DNA of 64,000 nt from Hymenobacter setariae (GCF_007713685.1 NZ_VMRJ01000004.1:124001-188000), one strand, 5' to 3'; counted from the stretch's first letter, positions 53,502 through 62,864 are shown. The notes: generated from the sequence alone by a model not told the origin. Translations and numbers: made by a program.

Positions 53502-53787
53502 CGCCCGCCAGCGCGGCGCGGCCGTAGCGCGGGTTTTTGGGCTGGCGCAGCAGCGGGCAATATTCAGCCGCCTAGGGTAAGCCCAGCCACGCCGGGCGCC
53601 CTTTACTCCACCGTATCGGCTCCTAGCTAGTACTCAATCAGCCACCTATGGACAGGATTTTTCTAACTTTTTTTATTAACCTGTTGAGCTTATCGCCGTA
53701 TTCGGACTACTCCATAAGACTATTTAGTCTTCATTTTTTACAAACGGCGGCCGCTGGCCAGCTGCTCAACTTCATTTTTTAAAGGTT

Positions 53788-54786
53788 ATGACACCGTATT
53801 CCGACTCTTTCCCGCCCGCTGCTACGCCTCCAGTAGCCGTGGCCCTCAAGCGCATTTCGTGGGGCGCCATCTTGGCCGGCACTGTGCTGGCCCTGGTTAT
53901 TCAGCTAGCCCTTAGTCTATTGGGCCTAGGTGTCGGCCTGGGCACCATCGACCCGCTCACCGAGCAAGACCCTATGGCCGGCATTGGCATCGGGGCGGTC
54001 GTGTGGTGGGTGGTTAGCATGCTCGTTTCGCTTTACCTAGGGGCCTCGGTAGCTGCTCGCCTAGCAGGTATGCCTCGCCCCACCGATGGCCTGCTGCACG
54101 GCCTGCTCACGTGGTCGGTAGTGACGCTGTTCACGTTTTACTTGCTCACAACGGCCGTGGGCCGCATCATTGGCGGCGTGACGGGCGTGGCCGGCCGGGC
54201 ACTATCGGGCGTAGGCAGTGGCATTGCTGCCGTGGCGCCAAAGGCGGGCGAAGCCCTTAAGGATGAGCTAAAAGAGCGGGGCATTGACCTAGGCGATGTG
54301 AAGCGCGAGGCTCGCCTGCTGCTGCGCCAAACTGGCAAAGCCGAGCTCAGCCCCGAAAACCTAGAGCGCCAAGCCAAAACCGCTGGCAGCGAAGCTAAAG
54401 ACGAAGCTGGCCGCAGTGCCGCCAACCCCCAGGCCGCCGACGACAACTTCGACGAGCTCATCGACCGCCTCGGCGACCAAGCGCGCGGCATCGGCAACGC
54501 CGCCGACCGCGACGCAGCTGTGAACGTAGTGATGAAGCGCACCGGCAAGAGCCGCGCCGAGTCGGAGCAGATTGTCGATAACTGGATTGCGACCGCCAAA
54601 AAAGCACAAGCCCAACTGGCTGAAGTGAAAGAAAAAGCGGCCGCTACCGCCCGCGAAGCCGCCGACAAAGCCGCCGCCGGCCTCTCCAAAACTGCCCTGC
54701 TGATGGCCTTGGGCCTGGGCCTAGGGGCTGCCGCCGCTGCCTTTGGGGGCCGCCGCGCAGCACCGCGCTCGGCAGTTGTTGCCTAA
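53788..54786 (+). CDS. Membrane protein with amphipathic Ala/Lys-rich domain, unknown function
   Basis: This 332-residue protein has three N-terminal membrane segments (about residues 25-50, 65-90 and 105-130), then a long charged helical region (about residues 150-300, rich in Ala, Glu, Lys and Arg), and a C-terminal Gly/Ala-rich hydrophobic segment (TALLMALGLGLGAAAAAF). The tail resembles YtxH/ElaB-like or YqjD-like glycine-zipper anchors. I do not recognise the whole. The upstream 300 bp are AT-rich and a strong terminator follows, so it is a single-gene unit. A role in membrane stress or ribosome tethering is only a guess. Confidence 0.7.
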   Translation: MTPYSDSFPPAATPPVAVALKRISWGAILAGTVLALVIQLALSLLGLGVGLGTIDPLTEQDPMAGIGIGAVVWWVVSMLVSLYLGASVAARLAGMPRPTDGLLHGLLTWSVVTLFTFYLLTTAVGRIIGGVTGVAGRALSGVGSGIAAVAPKAGEALKDELKERGIDLGDVKREARLLLRQTGKAELSPENLERQAKTAGSEAKDEAGRSAANPQAADDNFDELIDRLGDQARGIGNAADRDAAVNVVMKRTGKSRAESEQIVDNWIATAKKAQAQLAEVKEKAAATAREAADKAAAGLSKTALLMALGLGLGAAAAAFGGRRAAPRSAVVA

Positions 54787-54806
54787 GCATCTTAAAGCCA
54801 ACACAC

Positions 54807-54847
54807 AAAGAAGCCCAGCCGCGCAATGCGGCTGGGCTTCTTTTTTT
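54807..54847 (+). terminator. Rho-independent terminator of the membrane protein gene
   Basis: AAAGAAGCCCAGCCGC (54807-54822) pairs with GCGGCTGGGCTTCTTT (54828-54843), followed by a T-run. It lies 21 bp after the stop at 54786. Confidence 0.93.
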
Positions 54848-54910
54848 GATTAAGCATTAGCTCATTGTGAGTGCTTTGCCCTAACACACACTGGGAGCAG
54901 ATACCAAAAG

Positions 54911-54942
54911 AAGGTCTTACGCCGTAGCGCAAGACCTTTTTA
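54911..54942. terminator. Terminator hairpin between convergent genes
   Basis: AAGGTCTTACGC (54911-54922) pairs with GCGCAAGACCTT (54927-54938) with a G-U pair and a 4-base loop, T-rich on both sides. It probably serves the LEA14-like gene (minus), which ends at 54968. Confidence 0.75.
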
Positions 54943-54967
54943 ATTACTAGCAGGGCTCGGGCGCTAC

Positions 54968-55639
54968 CTAGGGGCGACGCAGCGAATCGGGGCGGGTGGC
55001 AGCGTCTAGGGCTTGGTAGGGAGTGAATTCTTTCTCGACCTTAGAGTAGCCCGGCGCCGAGATGCGCTTGCCGCTGCTCGTGATGAAGGTGGGCTTTATC
55101 TTGATAGTGAAACGCAGGGGCTCTTTGTCGCGGTCGGTGAGGCCAAGCACGAAGTCGGCTAGGCTTTCGCCCGTTTTTTCGCCTAGGGCCTCGCGCAGGT
55201 TGCTTTGCACCATTACGGGGGCTGTGGCTACACCGCCATTGGCAGGCACCTCGATGCGCTGCGTGGTGCGGCCCTTCGCTATTTCTTTACCGTCGATGAG
55301 GGCGATATAATCAAACTCGTTGAGCGCGGCCGTTTCGGAGTTGGGGTTGCGGAACTCTAGGTTGGCGCGCATGCGCAGCGGCACATTGCCAGCCGTGAGG
55401 GCTGTGAGCAGCAATGCTCGCTCGGCAGTACCTAGGTCGGGGGCCTGGCGCATGTTCAGCACGTTTACACCGGCCACGGTGGCTTGGTCTATGGAGGCCA
55501 GGCGCACGTCAACGTTTTTAAACGCCTTGGCTTGCTGCACTTGCTCCTGAATGCCGCACTGGCTGAGGCTAGCCACGGCTACTAGGCCGGCCACGGCCCG
55601 CACCGCTGCTTGGCGGGTAGGTAGGAAAGAAGAAAACAT
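54968..55639 (-). CDS. LEA14-like lipoprotein (LEA type 2 family)
   Basis: This 223-residue lipoprotein has a lipobox LSQC (about Cys28) in a hydrophobic signal, and then a beta-sandwich of the LEA type 2 / WHy kind: VPLRMRANLEFRNPNSETAALNEFDYIALIDGKEI, followed by a repeated strand pattern. In plants and bacteria such domains are linked to desiccation or stress tolerance; the role here is unknown. The start ATG 55639 is well placed for the signal. It converges with the gene ending at 54786. Confidence 0.75.
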   Translation of the reverse strand: MFSSFLPTRQAAVRAVAGLVAVASLSQCGIQEQVQQAKAFKNVDVRLASIDQATVAGVNVLNMRQAPDLGTAERALLLTALTAGNVPLRMRANLEFRNPNSETAALNEFDYIALIDGKEIAKGRTTQRIEVPANGGVATAPVMVQSNLREALGEKTGESLADFVLGLTDRDKEPLRFTIKIKPTFITSSGKRISAPGYSKVEKEFTPYQALDAATRPDSLRRP

Positions 55640-55929
55640 GGGAGAGAAAGGAAAAGAAAGGTGGTGAATAGATGGGTTTTACTTGCGATTAATCAAATAG
55701 TTGCGCGCAACATTTATTATTTCCTCAATCGCTATCGCCAGCCTGTACACTTCAGCTTAATCAACTGCGCATTAGCAGCTTATTTAGCAGGTATGGAGCC
55801 GGCACTACGGCACGAAATGGTACTGCCTTCACTGGCTGCTCGCTCCTATTGCAAAACGCTGATGTACCCTATTGACGAGGTATTCGTAAACGGATGAACT
55901 TCATCATTTGCTCATCTATCTCTCCGGCT

Positions 55930-56181
55930 ATGTCCTCTCCTGCTGTTCTCTGCGCGGGCTTGTGCGTACTGCTACTCGCGGCCTGCGGCAAAAAGCCCGA
56001 CGGCACGCCCTACGGTGTAAATCCAGGCAAGCTTCCCGATGGCCGCCCGCGCACGGCAGCTGACAGCGCGGCCGAAAAGCACCGCTTCCGAGGCAATAAG
56101 ATTCCGAAGGCGGGCGAGTTCAATGCCATCACCAACGGCGCCCGCTCGGGCCAGCCCATCCTGATGCCGCAGCAACAATGA
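55930..56181 (+). CDS. Small lipoprotein of unknown function
   Basis: Starting at ATG 55930 (MSSPAVLCAGLCVLLLAACG), 83 residues, with lipobox LAAC and a short hydrophilic mature part rich in Pro, Gly, Lys and Arg. The frame is open to ATG 55894, but that start lengthens the signal with hydrophilic residues. There is no recognised domain. Small lipoproteins of this kind are common in this phylum. It lies 174 bp before leuS on the same strand. Confidence 0.65.
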   Translation: MSSPAVLCAGLCVLLLAACGKKPDGTPYGVNPGKLPDGRPRTAADSAAEKHRFRGNKIPKAGEFNAITNGARSGQPILMPQQQ

Positions 56182-56325
56182 GGGCGTAGTTGCGGCGTCG
56201 CTACAGACCTACTTAGTGTGGCCTGTCTAGCACGCAGCCTGCCTGCGTGCCACGGGTAGCAAGCTCGCTGCGTATGGATTTTTACGGCATTCGCGGACGT
56301 TATCAGACCGCGCTACAGGTTTTCT

Positions 56326-56333
56326 TACCTTTG
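56326..56333 (+). promoter_or_regulatory. Promoter -7 element of leuS
   Basis: TACCTTTG is an exact TAnnTTTG match 22 bp before the leuS ATG. A leader this short leaves no room for a T-box or attenuator between it and the ATG. Confidence 0.6.
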
Positions 56334-56355
56334 CGCGATTCAACCCGCCAAGAAA

Positions 56356-59340
56356 ATGCCCGCGTACCGTCCGCAAGAGATAGAAAAGAAGTGGCAAGCC
56401 CACTGGCAGCAGCACCACACGTTCCGCGCCGATAATAATTCTGACAAGCCCAAGTACTACGTGCTCGACATGTTCCCGTACCCCTCGGGGGCGGGGCTGC
56501 ACGTGGGGCACCCCCTAGGGTATATTGCCTCCGACATTGTATCGCGCTACCAGCGCCTGCAAGGCCGCAACGTGCTGCACCCCATGGGCTTCGACTCGTT
56601 TGGCCTGCCTGCCGAGCAGTACGCCATCCAGACCGGCCAGCACCCGGCCGTGACGACTGAGAAGAACATTGAGACCTACATCCGGCAGCTGCAGCAGTTG
56701 GGCTTTAGCTACGACTGGGAGCGCGAGGTACGCACCTCCGACCCCAGCTACTACAAGTGGACACAGTGGATTTTTCTCAAGCTGTTCAATAGCTGGTATA
56801 ACCTCGACACCAACCAGGCCGAGCCCATCAGCGCGCTCGTTGCCAAGTTTGCCGAGAGCGGCAGCGCGGGCATCCGCGCCGCTGGCGAGGACGAGGAGCG
56901 CCACGACTTCTCGGCCGGCCAGTGGCAGATGATGAGCGAAAAGCAAAAGCTCGCCGCCATCCTCCCCTACCGCCTGGCGTATCAGCAAGATACTTTTGTG
57001 AACTGGTGCGCCGCCCTAGGTACCGTGCTCTCCAACGATGAGGTGAAAGATGGCCTTTCGGAGCGCGGCGGCTACCCCGTTGAGCGCCGCCTCATGCCGC
57101 AGTGGAACCTGCGCATCACGGCCTATGCCGACCGCCTGCTCAAAGGCCTCGACACCCTCGACTGGCCCGACGCCGTGAAGGAGATGCAGCGCAACTGGAT
57201 TGGCAAGAGCATCGGGGCCGAGGTCACCTTCCCGGTGCAGGGCCACGACAGCCTAGGGGTCAAAGTGTACACCACCCGCGTCGATACCATCTACGGCGCT
57301 ACGTTCCTGGTGCTGGCCCCTGAGCACGAGCTGGTTGACACCATCACCACACCCGAGCAGCGCACGGCCGTAGATGAGTACATTGCCGCCACCAAGCGCC
57401 GCTCGGAGCGCGACCGCATGGCCGACGTGAAAACCGTGTCGGGCGTATTTACCGGCGCGTACGCTGCCAACCCCGTTGATGGCACGCCCGTGCCCATCTG
57501 GCTGGCCGACTACGTGCTGGCCGGCTACGGCACCGGCGCCGTAATGGCCGTGCCCAGCGGCGACCAGCGCGACTACCTCTTCGCCAAACATTTCGACTTG
57601 CCCATCCCGGCTATTTCGGACGCCCAGCAGGACCTAGACAAGCAAGCCGACCCTACCAAGGAAGGCCGCTACATCAACTCAGGTATCGTCAACGGCCTGG
57701 GCTACAAGGAAGCCACTGCCACGCTCATCACCTTCCTCGAAGAGAAGGGCCTCGGCAAGGGCAAGGTGAATTTCCGCCTGCGCGACGCCATTTTTGGCCG
57801 CCAGCGCTACTGGGGCGAGCCCATTCCGATTTACTACAAAGACGGCACCGCCTACGGCGTGGCCGAAGCCGACCTGCCGCTTGTGCTCCCCGAAATCGAC
57901 GAGTACAAGCCCACTGAAACCGGCGAGCCGCCCCTAGGCCGCGCCAAAGATTGGAAGTACAAGGGCCAGTACGAGTTTGAGCTGAGCACCATGCCCGGCT
58001 GGGCCGGCTCTAGCTGGTACTATCTCCGCTACATGGACCCGCACAACGCCGACCGCTTCGTGGGCGAAGACGTGGAGAAATACTGGGGCCAAGTGGACCT
58101 CTATATGGGCGGCGCCGAGCACGCCACCGGCCACCTGCTCTACTCGCGCTTCTGGTACTTGTTTTTAAAGGACCTAGGGCTGGTTACGGCCAATGAGCCC
58201 TTCCAAAAGCTGATTAACCAGGGGATGATTTTAGGGCGGTCGAATTTTGTGTATCGACTGAATACCACTTGGTCAACTAGTAAGACTGATGGCAGTCCTA
58301 TTACTTATAGTTCGCCTTCTGGGATAAAACACCCAACTATTTTCGTAACCAAAAGTCTATACGAAGCTCTTTCGGAAGCATTAGATGAAGGTTCTGAAGC
58401 TGCTAATTCAAGAGTAGAAAAGGGCATCCGACAGATTGAAGCTGCTTTAGATTCTAAACATCCAGGTTACGAATCCAAGGTTGCATCTTACAGCTTGGGA
58501 TTAGCTGATAGCTTTACTCCACTGCATGTCGATGTTAGCTACACCGATAATGACGTACTAGACATTGCCGCTTTCAAAAATTGGCGCGAAGAGTATGCTG
58601 ACGCAGAATTCATTCTCGAAGAGAATGGCTCTTACGTGTGCGGCACGGAAGTAGAGAAAATGTCGAAGTCAAAATACAACGTCGTGAACCCCGACGTGTT
58701 GATTGACAAATACGGCGCGGATGCCTTGCGCCTCTACGAAATGTTCCTAGGTCCGCTGGAGCAGTACAAGCCTTGGAATACTAACGGCATCAGCGGTGTA
58801 GCGACGTTCCTCAAGAAGTTCTGGCGCCTCTTCCACCCCGAAGATGGCGCGCTGGCCGTGACCGACGAGGCCGCCAGCCCCGCCGAGCTGAAGACGCTAC
58901 ACCGCGTTATTCAGAAGGTGGCGCAGGACATCGAGAAATTTAGCTTCAACACCAGCGTTAGCACTTTCATGATTGCCGTGAACGAGCTGACGGCCTTAGG
59001 TACCCACAAGCGCGCTATCCTGGAACCGCTCGTGATTTTGCTTTCGCCCTTTGCCCCGCACTTGGCCGAGGAGCTGTGGCAGGAGCTAGGCCACGAAGAC
59101 AGCATCAGCTTCGCCGCCTACCCCGAGTTCCGCGAAGAGTACCTGGTGGAAGCCAATGTGACCTACCCCGTAGCCATCAACGGCAAGGTGCGCGAGCAGC
59201 GCCAGTTTGCTGCCACCGCTACCGCCGCTGAGATTGAGGCCGCCATTTTGGAATCGGACTTCCTTACCCGCTTCGCCGAAGGCAAAACGCCCAAGAAAGT
59301 GGTGGTAGTGCCCGGCCGCATGGTCAACGTAGTGGTGTAA
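56356..59340 (+). CDS. leuS: Leucyl-tRNA synthetase
   Basis: This is a 994-residue class I synthetase. The HIGH-like motif is HVGH (residues 49-52), the editing domain (CP1) is in the middle, KMSKS is at about 768-772 ([15 protein letters not shown]) and the anticodon-binding domain is at the end. It charges tRNA-Leu. The length is about 60 residues above what I expect for this phylum. The excess lies between FVYR (residue 634) and TPLHVDV (residue 721): 86 residues instead of about 20. That segment (bases about 58256-58560) is near 41% GC, against 65-70% in the flanks. See the findings. Confidence 0.95.
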   Translation: MPAYRPQEIEKKWQAHWQQHHTFRADNNSDKPKYYVLDMFPYPSGAGLHVGHPLGYIASDIVSRYQRLQGRNVLHPMGFDSFGLPAEQYAIQTGQHPAVTTEKNIETYIRQLQQLGFSYDWEREVRTSDPSYYKWTQWIFLKLFNSWYNLDTNQAEPISALVAKFAESGSAGIRAAGEDEERHDFSAGQWQMMSEKQKLAAILPYRLAYQQDTFVNWCAALGTVLSNDEVKDGLSERGGYPVERRLMPQWNLRITAYADRLLKGLDTLDWPDAVKEMQRNWIGKSIGAEVTFPVQGHDSLGVKVYTTRVDTIYGATFLVLAPEHELVDTITTPEQRTAVDEYIAATKRRSERDRMADVKTVSGVFTGAYAANPVDGTPVPIWLADYVLAGYGTGAVMAVPSGDQRDYLFAKHFDLPIPAISDAQQDLDKQADPTKEGRYINSGIVNGLGYKEATATLITFLEEKGLGKGKVNFRLRDAIFGRQRYWGEPIPIYYKDGTAYGVAEADLPLVLPEIDEYKPTETGEPPLGRAKDWKYKGQYEFELSTMPGWAGSSWYYLRYMDPHNADRFVGEDVEKYWGQVDLYMGGAEHATGHLLYSRFWYLFLKDLGLVTANEPFQKLINQGMILGRSNFVYRLNTTWSTSKTDGSPITYSSPSGIKHPTIFVTKSLYEALSEALDEGSEAANSRVEKGIRQIEAALDSKHPGYESKVASYSLGLADSFTPLHVDVSYTDNDVLDIAAFKNWREEYADAEFILEENGSYVCGTEVEKMSKSKYNVVNPDVLIDKYGADALRLYEMFLGPLEQYKPWNTNGISGVATFLKKFWRLFHPEDGALAVTDEAASPAELKTLHRVIQKVAQDIEKFSFNTSVSTFMIAVNELTALGTHKRAILEPLVILLSPFAPHLAEELWQELGHEDSISFAAYPEFREEYLVEANVTYPVAINGKVREQRQFAATATAAEIEAAILESDFLTRFAEGKTPKKVVVVPGRMVNVVV

Positions 59341-59375
59341 GGTCAGCGGCCTACTCCTGCGTCGCCCTCCTGTGC

Positions 59376-59460
59376 CTGTCATGCTGACGAAGGAAGCATC
59401 TTATCACGCCAGCACTAGCCTCCCAAGCGTGGTAAGATGCTTCCTTCGTCAGCATGACAG
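59376..59460. repeat. Intergenic inverted repeat, family A
   Basis: CTGTCATGCTGACGAAGGAA then GCATCTTATCACG pairs with the right arm CGTGGTAAGATGCTTCCTTC then GTCAGCATGACAG, with one mismatch, loop about 20 bases. It directly adjoins the 72-bp palindrome at 59461-59532. Confidence 0.95.
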
Positions 59461-59532
59461 ACGATTTTTGTAACAAGCAAAAAGAGCCCGCTGCATGTGC
59501 AGCGGGCTCTTTTTGCTTGTTACAAAAATCGT
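59461..59532. terminator. Perfect 72-bp palindrome acting as bidirectional terminator
   Basis: Arms 59461-59495 and 59498-59532 are perfectly complementary over 35 bp with a 2-base loop. The core AGCCCGCTGCA is flanked by AAAAAGAG/CTCTTTTT, which are T-runs on both strands. It sits between the convergent leuS and rlmF genes and would stop both. Confidence 0.92.
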
Positions 59533-59545
59533 TTTCACTCGATGA

Positions 59546-60529
59546 CTACTGCGCCTTCGCCCAGCGCTTTTCGCGCCACGCGGCCTGCTGCTCGGGCGTG
59601 AGAAATGTCCAGGCCACGAGCCGGCTTTTCTTTTGGCCCTGGGCCATGTCGATGGTTTTTACCTCTACGGCCTCGGCCCATTGCAGCTCTTTATAGATGC
59701 CAGGTAGTGTGTGGCTTTGCGATACGAGCGTGGTAAACCAGAAGCTGGTAGTAGGCTGCGCCTGGCTCTCCTTGACTAGCTGGCGTACAAAGGCCTCCTC
59801 GCCGCCGGGGTACCACAGCTCGCTAGCCTGCCCGCCAAAATTGCGGACGGGTGGCGCGGGGCGGCCGGCCTTTCGGCCGCCTAGGTTGGTGGTTTTGCGC
59901 TGCGAGCCAGCTGTGGCTTCGGCCAGCGAGGCGTAGAAGGGCGGGTTGCAGATGGTAGCGTCGAAGACCTCACCGCGCTTAGGGATACCCGCGAGCATAT
60001 GGTTGGCGTCGGGCTGGTTGCGGCAGTCGATGCTGCCCGCCAGCGCATCGTTGGCGCTCACGATATTGCGGGCGGCGCGCAGGGCCACGGGGTCAGTTTC
60101 GGAGCCCACAAAGCGCCAGCCATACTCCTGATGGCCTATGATGGGATATATGCAGTTGGCCCCCACGCCTATATCAAGCACCGAAATGCCTTTGCCCCTA
60201 GGTAACACGCCGCCGTTGCTATCCGCTAATAGGTCAGCCACATAATGCAGATAATCGGCCCGGCCGGGAATGGGTGGGCACAGGTAGCCAGCCGGAATAT
60301 CCCAGTGCGCAATGCCGTAAAACTGCTTTAGCAACGCTTGATTAAGCGCTTTCACCGCTTCGGGATTTGCAAAGTCAATGCTGGCATTGCCAAACTGATT
60401 GACGTGCACGAAGGCAGCGAGCGGCGGGCTGGTTTTGGTCAGCTGGTCAAAATTGTAGCGCTCGCGGTGGCGGTTGCGGGGGTGCAGCGGGGTTTTGCTG
60501 GCGAGCAAGTCTTTGGGCTGGGGTGGCAT
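59546..60529 (-). CDS. rlmF: 23S rRNA (adenine-N6)-methyltransferase RlmF
   Basis: The 327-residue enzyme begins LHPRNRHRERYNFDQLTKTSP and has VNQFGNASIDFANPEAVKAL, the SAM-binding region VLDIGVGANCIYPIIG, and the catalytic FDATICNPPFYASLAEA (NPPF). This is the RlmF (YbiN) family, which methylates N6 of A1618 in 23S rRNA in E. coli. It converges with leuS across the palindrome. Its length is normal. Confidence 0.93.
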   Translation of the reverse strand: MPPQPKDLLASKTPLHPRNRHRERYNFDQLTKTSPPLAAFVHVNQFGNASIDFANPEAVKALNQALLKQFYGIAHWDIPAGYLCPPIPGRADYLHYVADLLADSNGGVLPRGKGISVLDIGVGANCIYPIIGHQEYGWRFVGSETDPVALRAARNIVSANDALAGSIDCRNQPDANHMLAGIPKRGEVFDATICNPPFYASLAEATAGSQRKTTNLGGRKAGRPAPPVRNFGGQASELWYPGGEEAFVRQLVKESQAQPTTSFWFTTLVSQSHTLPGIYKELQWAEAVEVKTIDMAQGQKKSRLVAWTFLTPEQQAAWREKRWAKAQ

Positions 60530-60693
60530 GAGCAGGGGAAGAAGGAGCTAGTGTAACGCGAGAGCCCGGCCCATGTTTAAAATACAACCTGACCGGTGGC
60601 CCGCGCTATGACCAACTCAATTGCACAAAGGTCCCCCACCCCAGTTGCGCTAGCAACAAAAGTAGGGGACCCTAACGATACTGCGCGCTGTGG

Positions 60694-62541
60694 TTAATTG
60701 CTTTTCTGCACGCGAGCACGGCGCAGCACTTTGCCAGCGCTCTCCACTGTCAGCACATAGCTACCTGCCGGATAGGCCTGAAGGTCAAGCGTCAGCGTGG
60801 AAGCAGACTCGCCACTCAGCAACTCGGCGTGTACTACCTGGCCGGTGCTATTGGTGAGGTACCAGCGCCCAGCGCTCTCAATAGGAGTTTCCCAGGTTAC
60901 GGTGGCGCGGTCGGCAGTCGGGTTGGGGTAGATGCTGAGGGCAGCGGTGCTAGCGGCGGCTACCTGCACGGCGACCACGGGGCTGTAGGCAAATGTGCCA
61001 TCTAGGTCGAGCTGCTTGAGGCGGTAGTAGCTCGTGGTGCGCAGCGGCGCAGCATCGAAGTAGCTATAGGTGTGAGCACTTTGCGTAGTACCCATGCCTG
61101 CTACCGTGGCAAGCGTGGTAAAGGATGCGCCATCGGCCGAGCGCTGCACCTCGAAGCCCGCGTTGTGCTGCTCGCTGGCCGTAGCCCAGTTGGCAACCAC
61201 GCCCGCGCCCTGCACCGCTACACTAAAGCTGGTGAGCGTAACGGGCAGCGGCTGGAGCGTGCCATTTACCTGAAACTCGTAGAGCGAGTAGCCATTGTCC
61301 GACACCGTAGTACCGCGCTTGGTACCATTCATCCGTACGTAGCGGCCAGTTACGGGCGTCGTAAAGCTGTATTCGTTGAAGTGAAAAGAGTTGCCAACGG
61401 TCGTGGCCACGGTGGTCCAGGTTTGGGCATCTTCCGAAACCTCGATGGTGAAATCTCCCCCGTAGGCCTTTTCCCATACCAAGTATACCCGCGAGATAGT
61501 AGCCTCACCGCGCAGGTCGACATAGATGGAAGCATCTTCGCGGCCGGCCGTGCTGGCCCAGCGCGTCAGCCGGTCATTGTCGAAGGCGTAGCCGGCCAAC
61601 AGCGTGCCTTGGGTGGTCGAGGCCACGGCCGGCTTTGTGTTAGCAATGTTCGTCGCGTTGTTGGAAGCGGCAAATACCTCAAACTCATACAGCGAATAGC
61701 CATACACGGTGCCGCGGGCAATACCGTTCATCCGTACATAGCGGCCGCTTTGGCCTAGGTTAGGGTATTCATTAGAGGTCGAGGTGTTGCCGGTGACCGT
61801 CACGGCCGTTTGCCAGTTCGTGCCATCGTTCGACACATCCAGCGTAAAATCCTTACCTAGGGCTGCCTCCCACGTTAGGCGAATGCGGTCAATCGTTTGC
61901 ACCGAGCCTAGGTCTACCATAATGTATTGCGCATCGGTATAGGCGCTTTCCCAGCGGGTTTTGCCATCGGCGTCGAACGCATTGGCCGCCGCCTTCATCG
62001 GGTTGGCCGAAGCAGTTGCCAGTTTGCCAAACGCCAGGTTGGGGTTGGGATCATAGGGGTACACTGCAAATTCGAACAGTGAATAGCCGTAGCCAGTGCC
62101 GCGGGCAGTGCCCCGCATGCGTACATAGCGGCCGCTTTTACCGAGGTCGGTGTAGTCGTTGGTAGTCGAGGCGTTGCCCGTTACGCTTTTGGCCGTGGCC
62201 CAAGTACCGCTTACCACGTTGGTCCAGCTAGCATCGCTCGGCGCGGCCGTAACCGCAGAAATGTCGAGTGTAAAATCTTTACCCAGCGCTGTCTCCCAAG
62301 ACAGCCGAATACGGTCGATGGACTGCACCGAACCTAGGTCAACTATGATATACTGCGGGTCGCTAGAGCTGCTTTCCCAGCGGGTGCCACTGTTGCCATC
62401 AAAGGCATTGCTTGCTGCCTGCACCGCCGACGAAGCAATGGCGGCTTTGCCTAGCGCTAGGTTTTGGGCAAACAGCGGACTGTTAGCAAGTAGTAGGAAA
62501 GCTAGCAGCCATGTTATGCGCTGCACTACGTAAGATTTCAT
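60694..62541 (-). CDS. Secreted protein with three discoidin-like domains and T9SS sorting domain
   Basis: With ATG 62541 (MKSYVVQRITWLLAFLLLA) the protein is 615 residues, with a signal peptide. Three F5/8 type C (discoidin) repeats follow (about residues 26-160, 167-292, 297-430). Each has the pattern AFDG-x-TRWES, IIVDLGSVQSIDRIRLSWE, DFTLDIS and SGRYVRM-x-GTARGT-x-YGYSL-x-EF. After a fibronectin-like linker (WATASEQHNAGFEVQRS) comes a T9SS type A sorting domain (YPNPTADRATVTW, then AGSYVLTVES). No catalytic domain is present, so it is likely a carbohydrate- or surface-binding adhesin exported by T9SS. Promoter TAGTTTTG lies upstream. Confidence 0.92.
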   Translation of the reverse strand: MKSYVVQRITWLLAFLLLANSPLFAQNLALGKAAIASSAVQAASNAFDGNSGTRWESSSSDPQYIIVDLGSVQSIDRIRLSWETALGKDFTLDISAVTAAPSDASWTNVVSGTWATAKSVTGNASTTNDYTDLGKSGRYVRMRGTARGTGYGYSLFEFAVYPYDPNPNLAFGKLATASANPMKAAANAFDADGKTRWESAYTDAQYIMVDLGSVQTIDRIRLTWEAALGKDFTLDVSNDGTNWQTAVTVTGNTSTSNEYPNLGQSGRYVRMNGIARGTVYGYSLYEFEVFAASNNATNIANTKPAVASTTQGTLLAGYAFDNDRLTRWASTAGREDASIYVDLRGEATISRVYLVWEKAYGGDFTIEVSEDAQTWTTVATTVGNSFHFNEYSFTTPVTGRYVRMNGTKRGTTVSDNGYSLYEFQVNGTLQPLPVTLTSFSVAVQGAGVVANWATASEQHNAGFEVQRSADGASFTTLATVAGMGTTQSAHTYSYFDAAPLRTTSYYRLKQLDLDGTFAYSPVVAVQVAAASTAALSIYPNPTADRATVTWETPIESAGRWYLTNSTGQVVHAELLSGESASTLTLDLQAYPAGSYVLTVESAGKVLRRARVQKSN

Positions 62542-62556
62542 AGTAAAAAGGAACAC

Positions 62557-62864
62557 TAGCTGTTGGGCATCTCCCGAAGGATATACAAAACTAGATTTCC
62601 TTAATATGTCTAAAATCCGATTACGCCAAGCTCATCCGTTTCCTAGCTAAACGCGTCATTTTGCTTTGTAGCCAATACGAATTTCTATCGCTACCTAAAC
62701 GCGCCACCCCTAAAAGTACTATTTATTATTCAGGTAATTCTAAGCGCTTAAAACAGCAGTTGGTGAACTACTTTAATCGCCTAGGTAGCCTCAGCACGGT
62801 ACTAGCAGCCTAGGCGTGGTAAAGCCAAATGGCTATCAGCAGCACCCGGCAAGTCTTACGCTGC
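62557..62864. other. AT-rich intergenic region upstream of the discoidin gene
   Basis: 308 bp contain the discoidin-gene promoter at the left and, at 62780-62815, two CCTAGG sites in a row. No further gene, RNA or repeat was recognised. Confidence 0.5.
62586..62593 (-). promoter_or_regulatory. Promoter -7 element of the discoidin gene
   Basis: CAAAACTA on the plus strand reads TAGTTTTG on the minus strand, an exact TAnnTTTG match. A weak -33 candidate (TTTTA) lies at 62611-62615, 17-18 bases upstream. The leader to the ATG would be about 40 bases. Confidence 0.6.

Noticed and set aside
53079..53630. 183-residue frame antisense to dnaG
   Set aside because: It is a mirror frame of dnaG, whose zinc and TOPRIM motifs prove the coding strand.
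55661..55897. 78-residue frame before the small lipoprotein gene
   Set aside because: It overlaps the promoter region of the LEA14-like gene, has no signal or motif and ends inside the next gene's leader.
58256..58560. Intein or group I/II intron in leuS
   Set aside because: The frame stays open and there are no splicing motifs (no N-terminal Cys/Ser with C-terminal HN or GHN) or homing-nuclease LAGLIDADG/HNH motifs; an enlarged protein loop explains it better.
1485..59460. Repeated hairpins as a possible CRISPR array
   Set aside because: The copies lie kilobases apart, are inverted rather than direct repeats and have no spacers.
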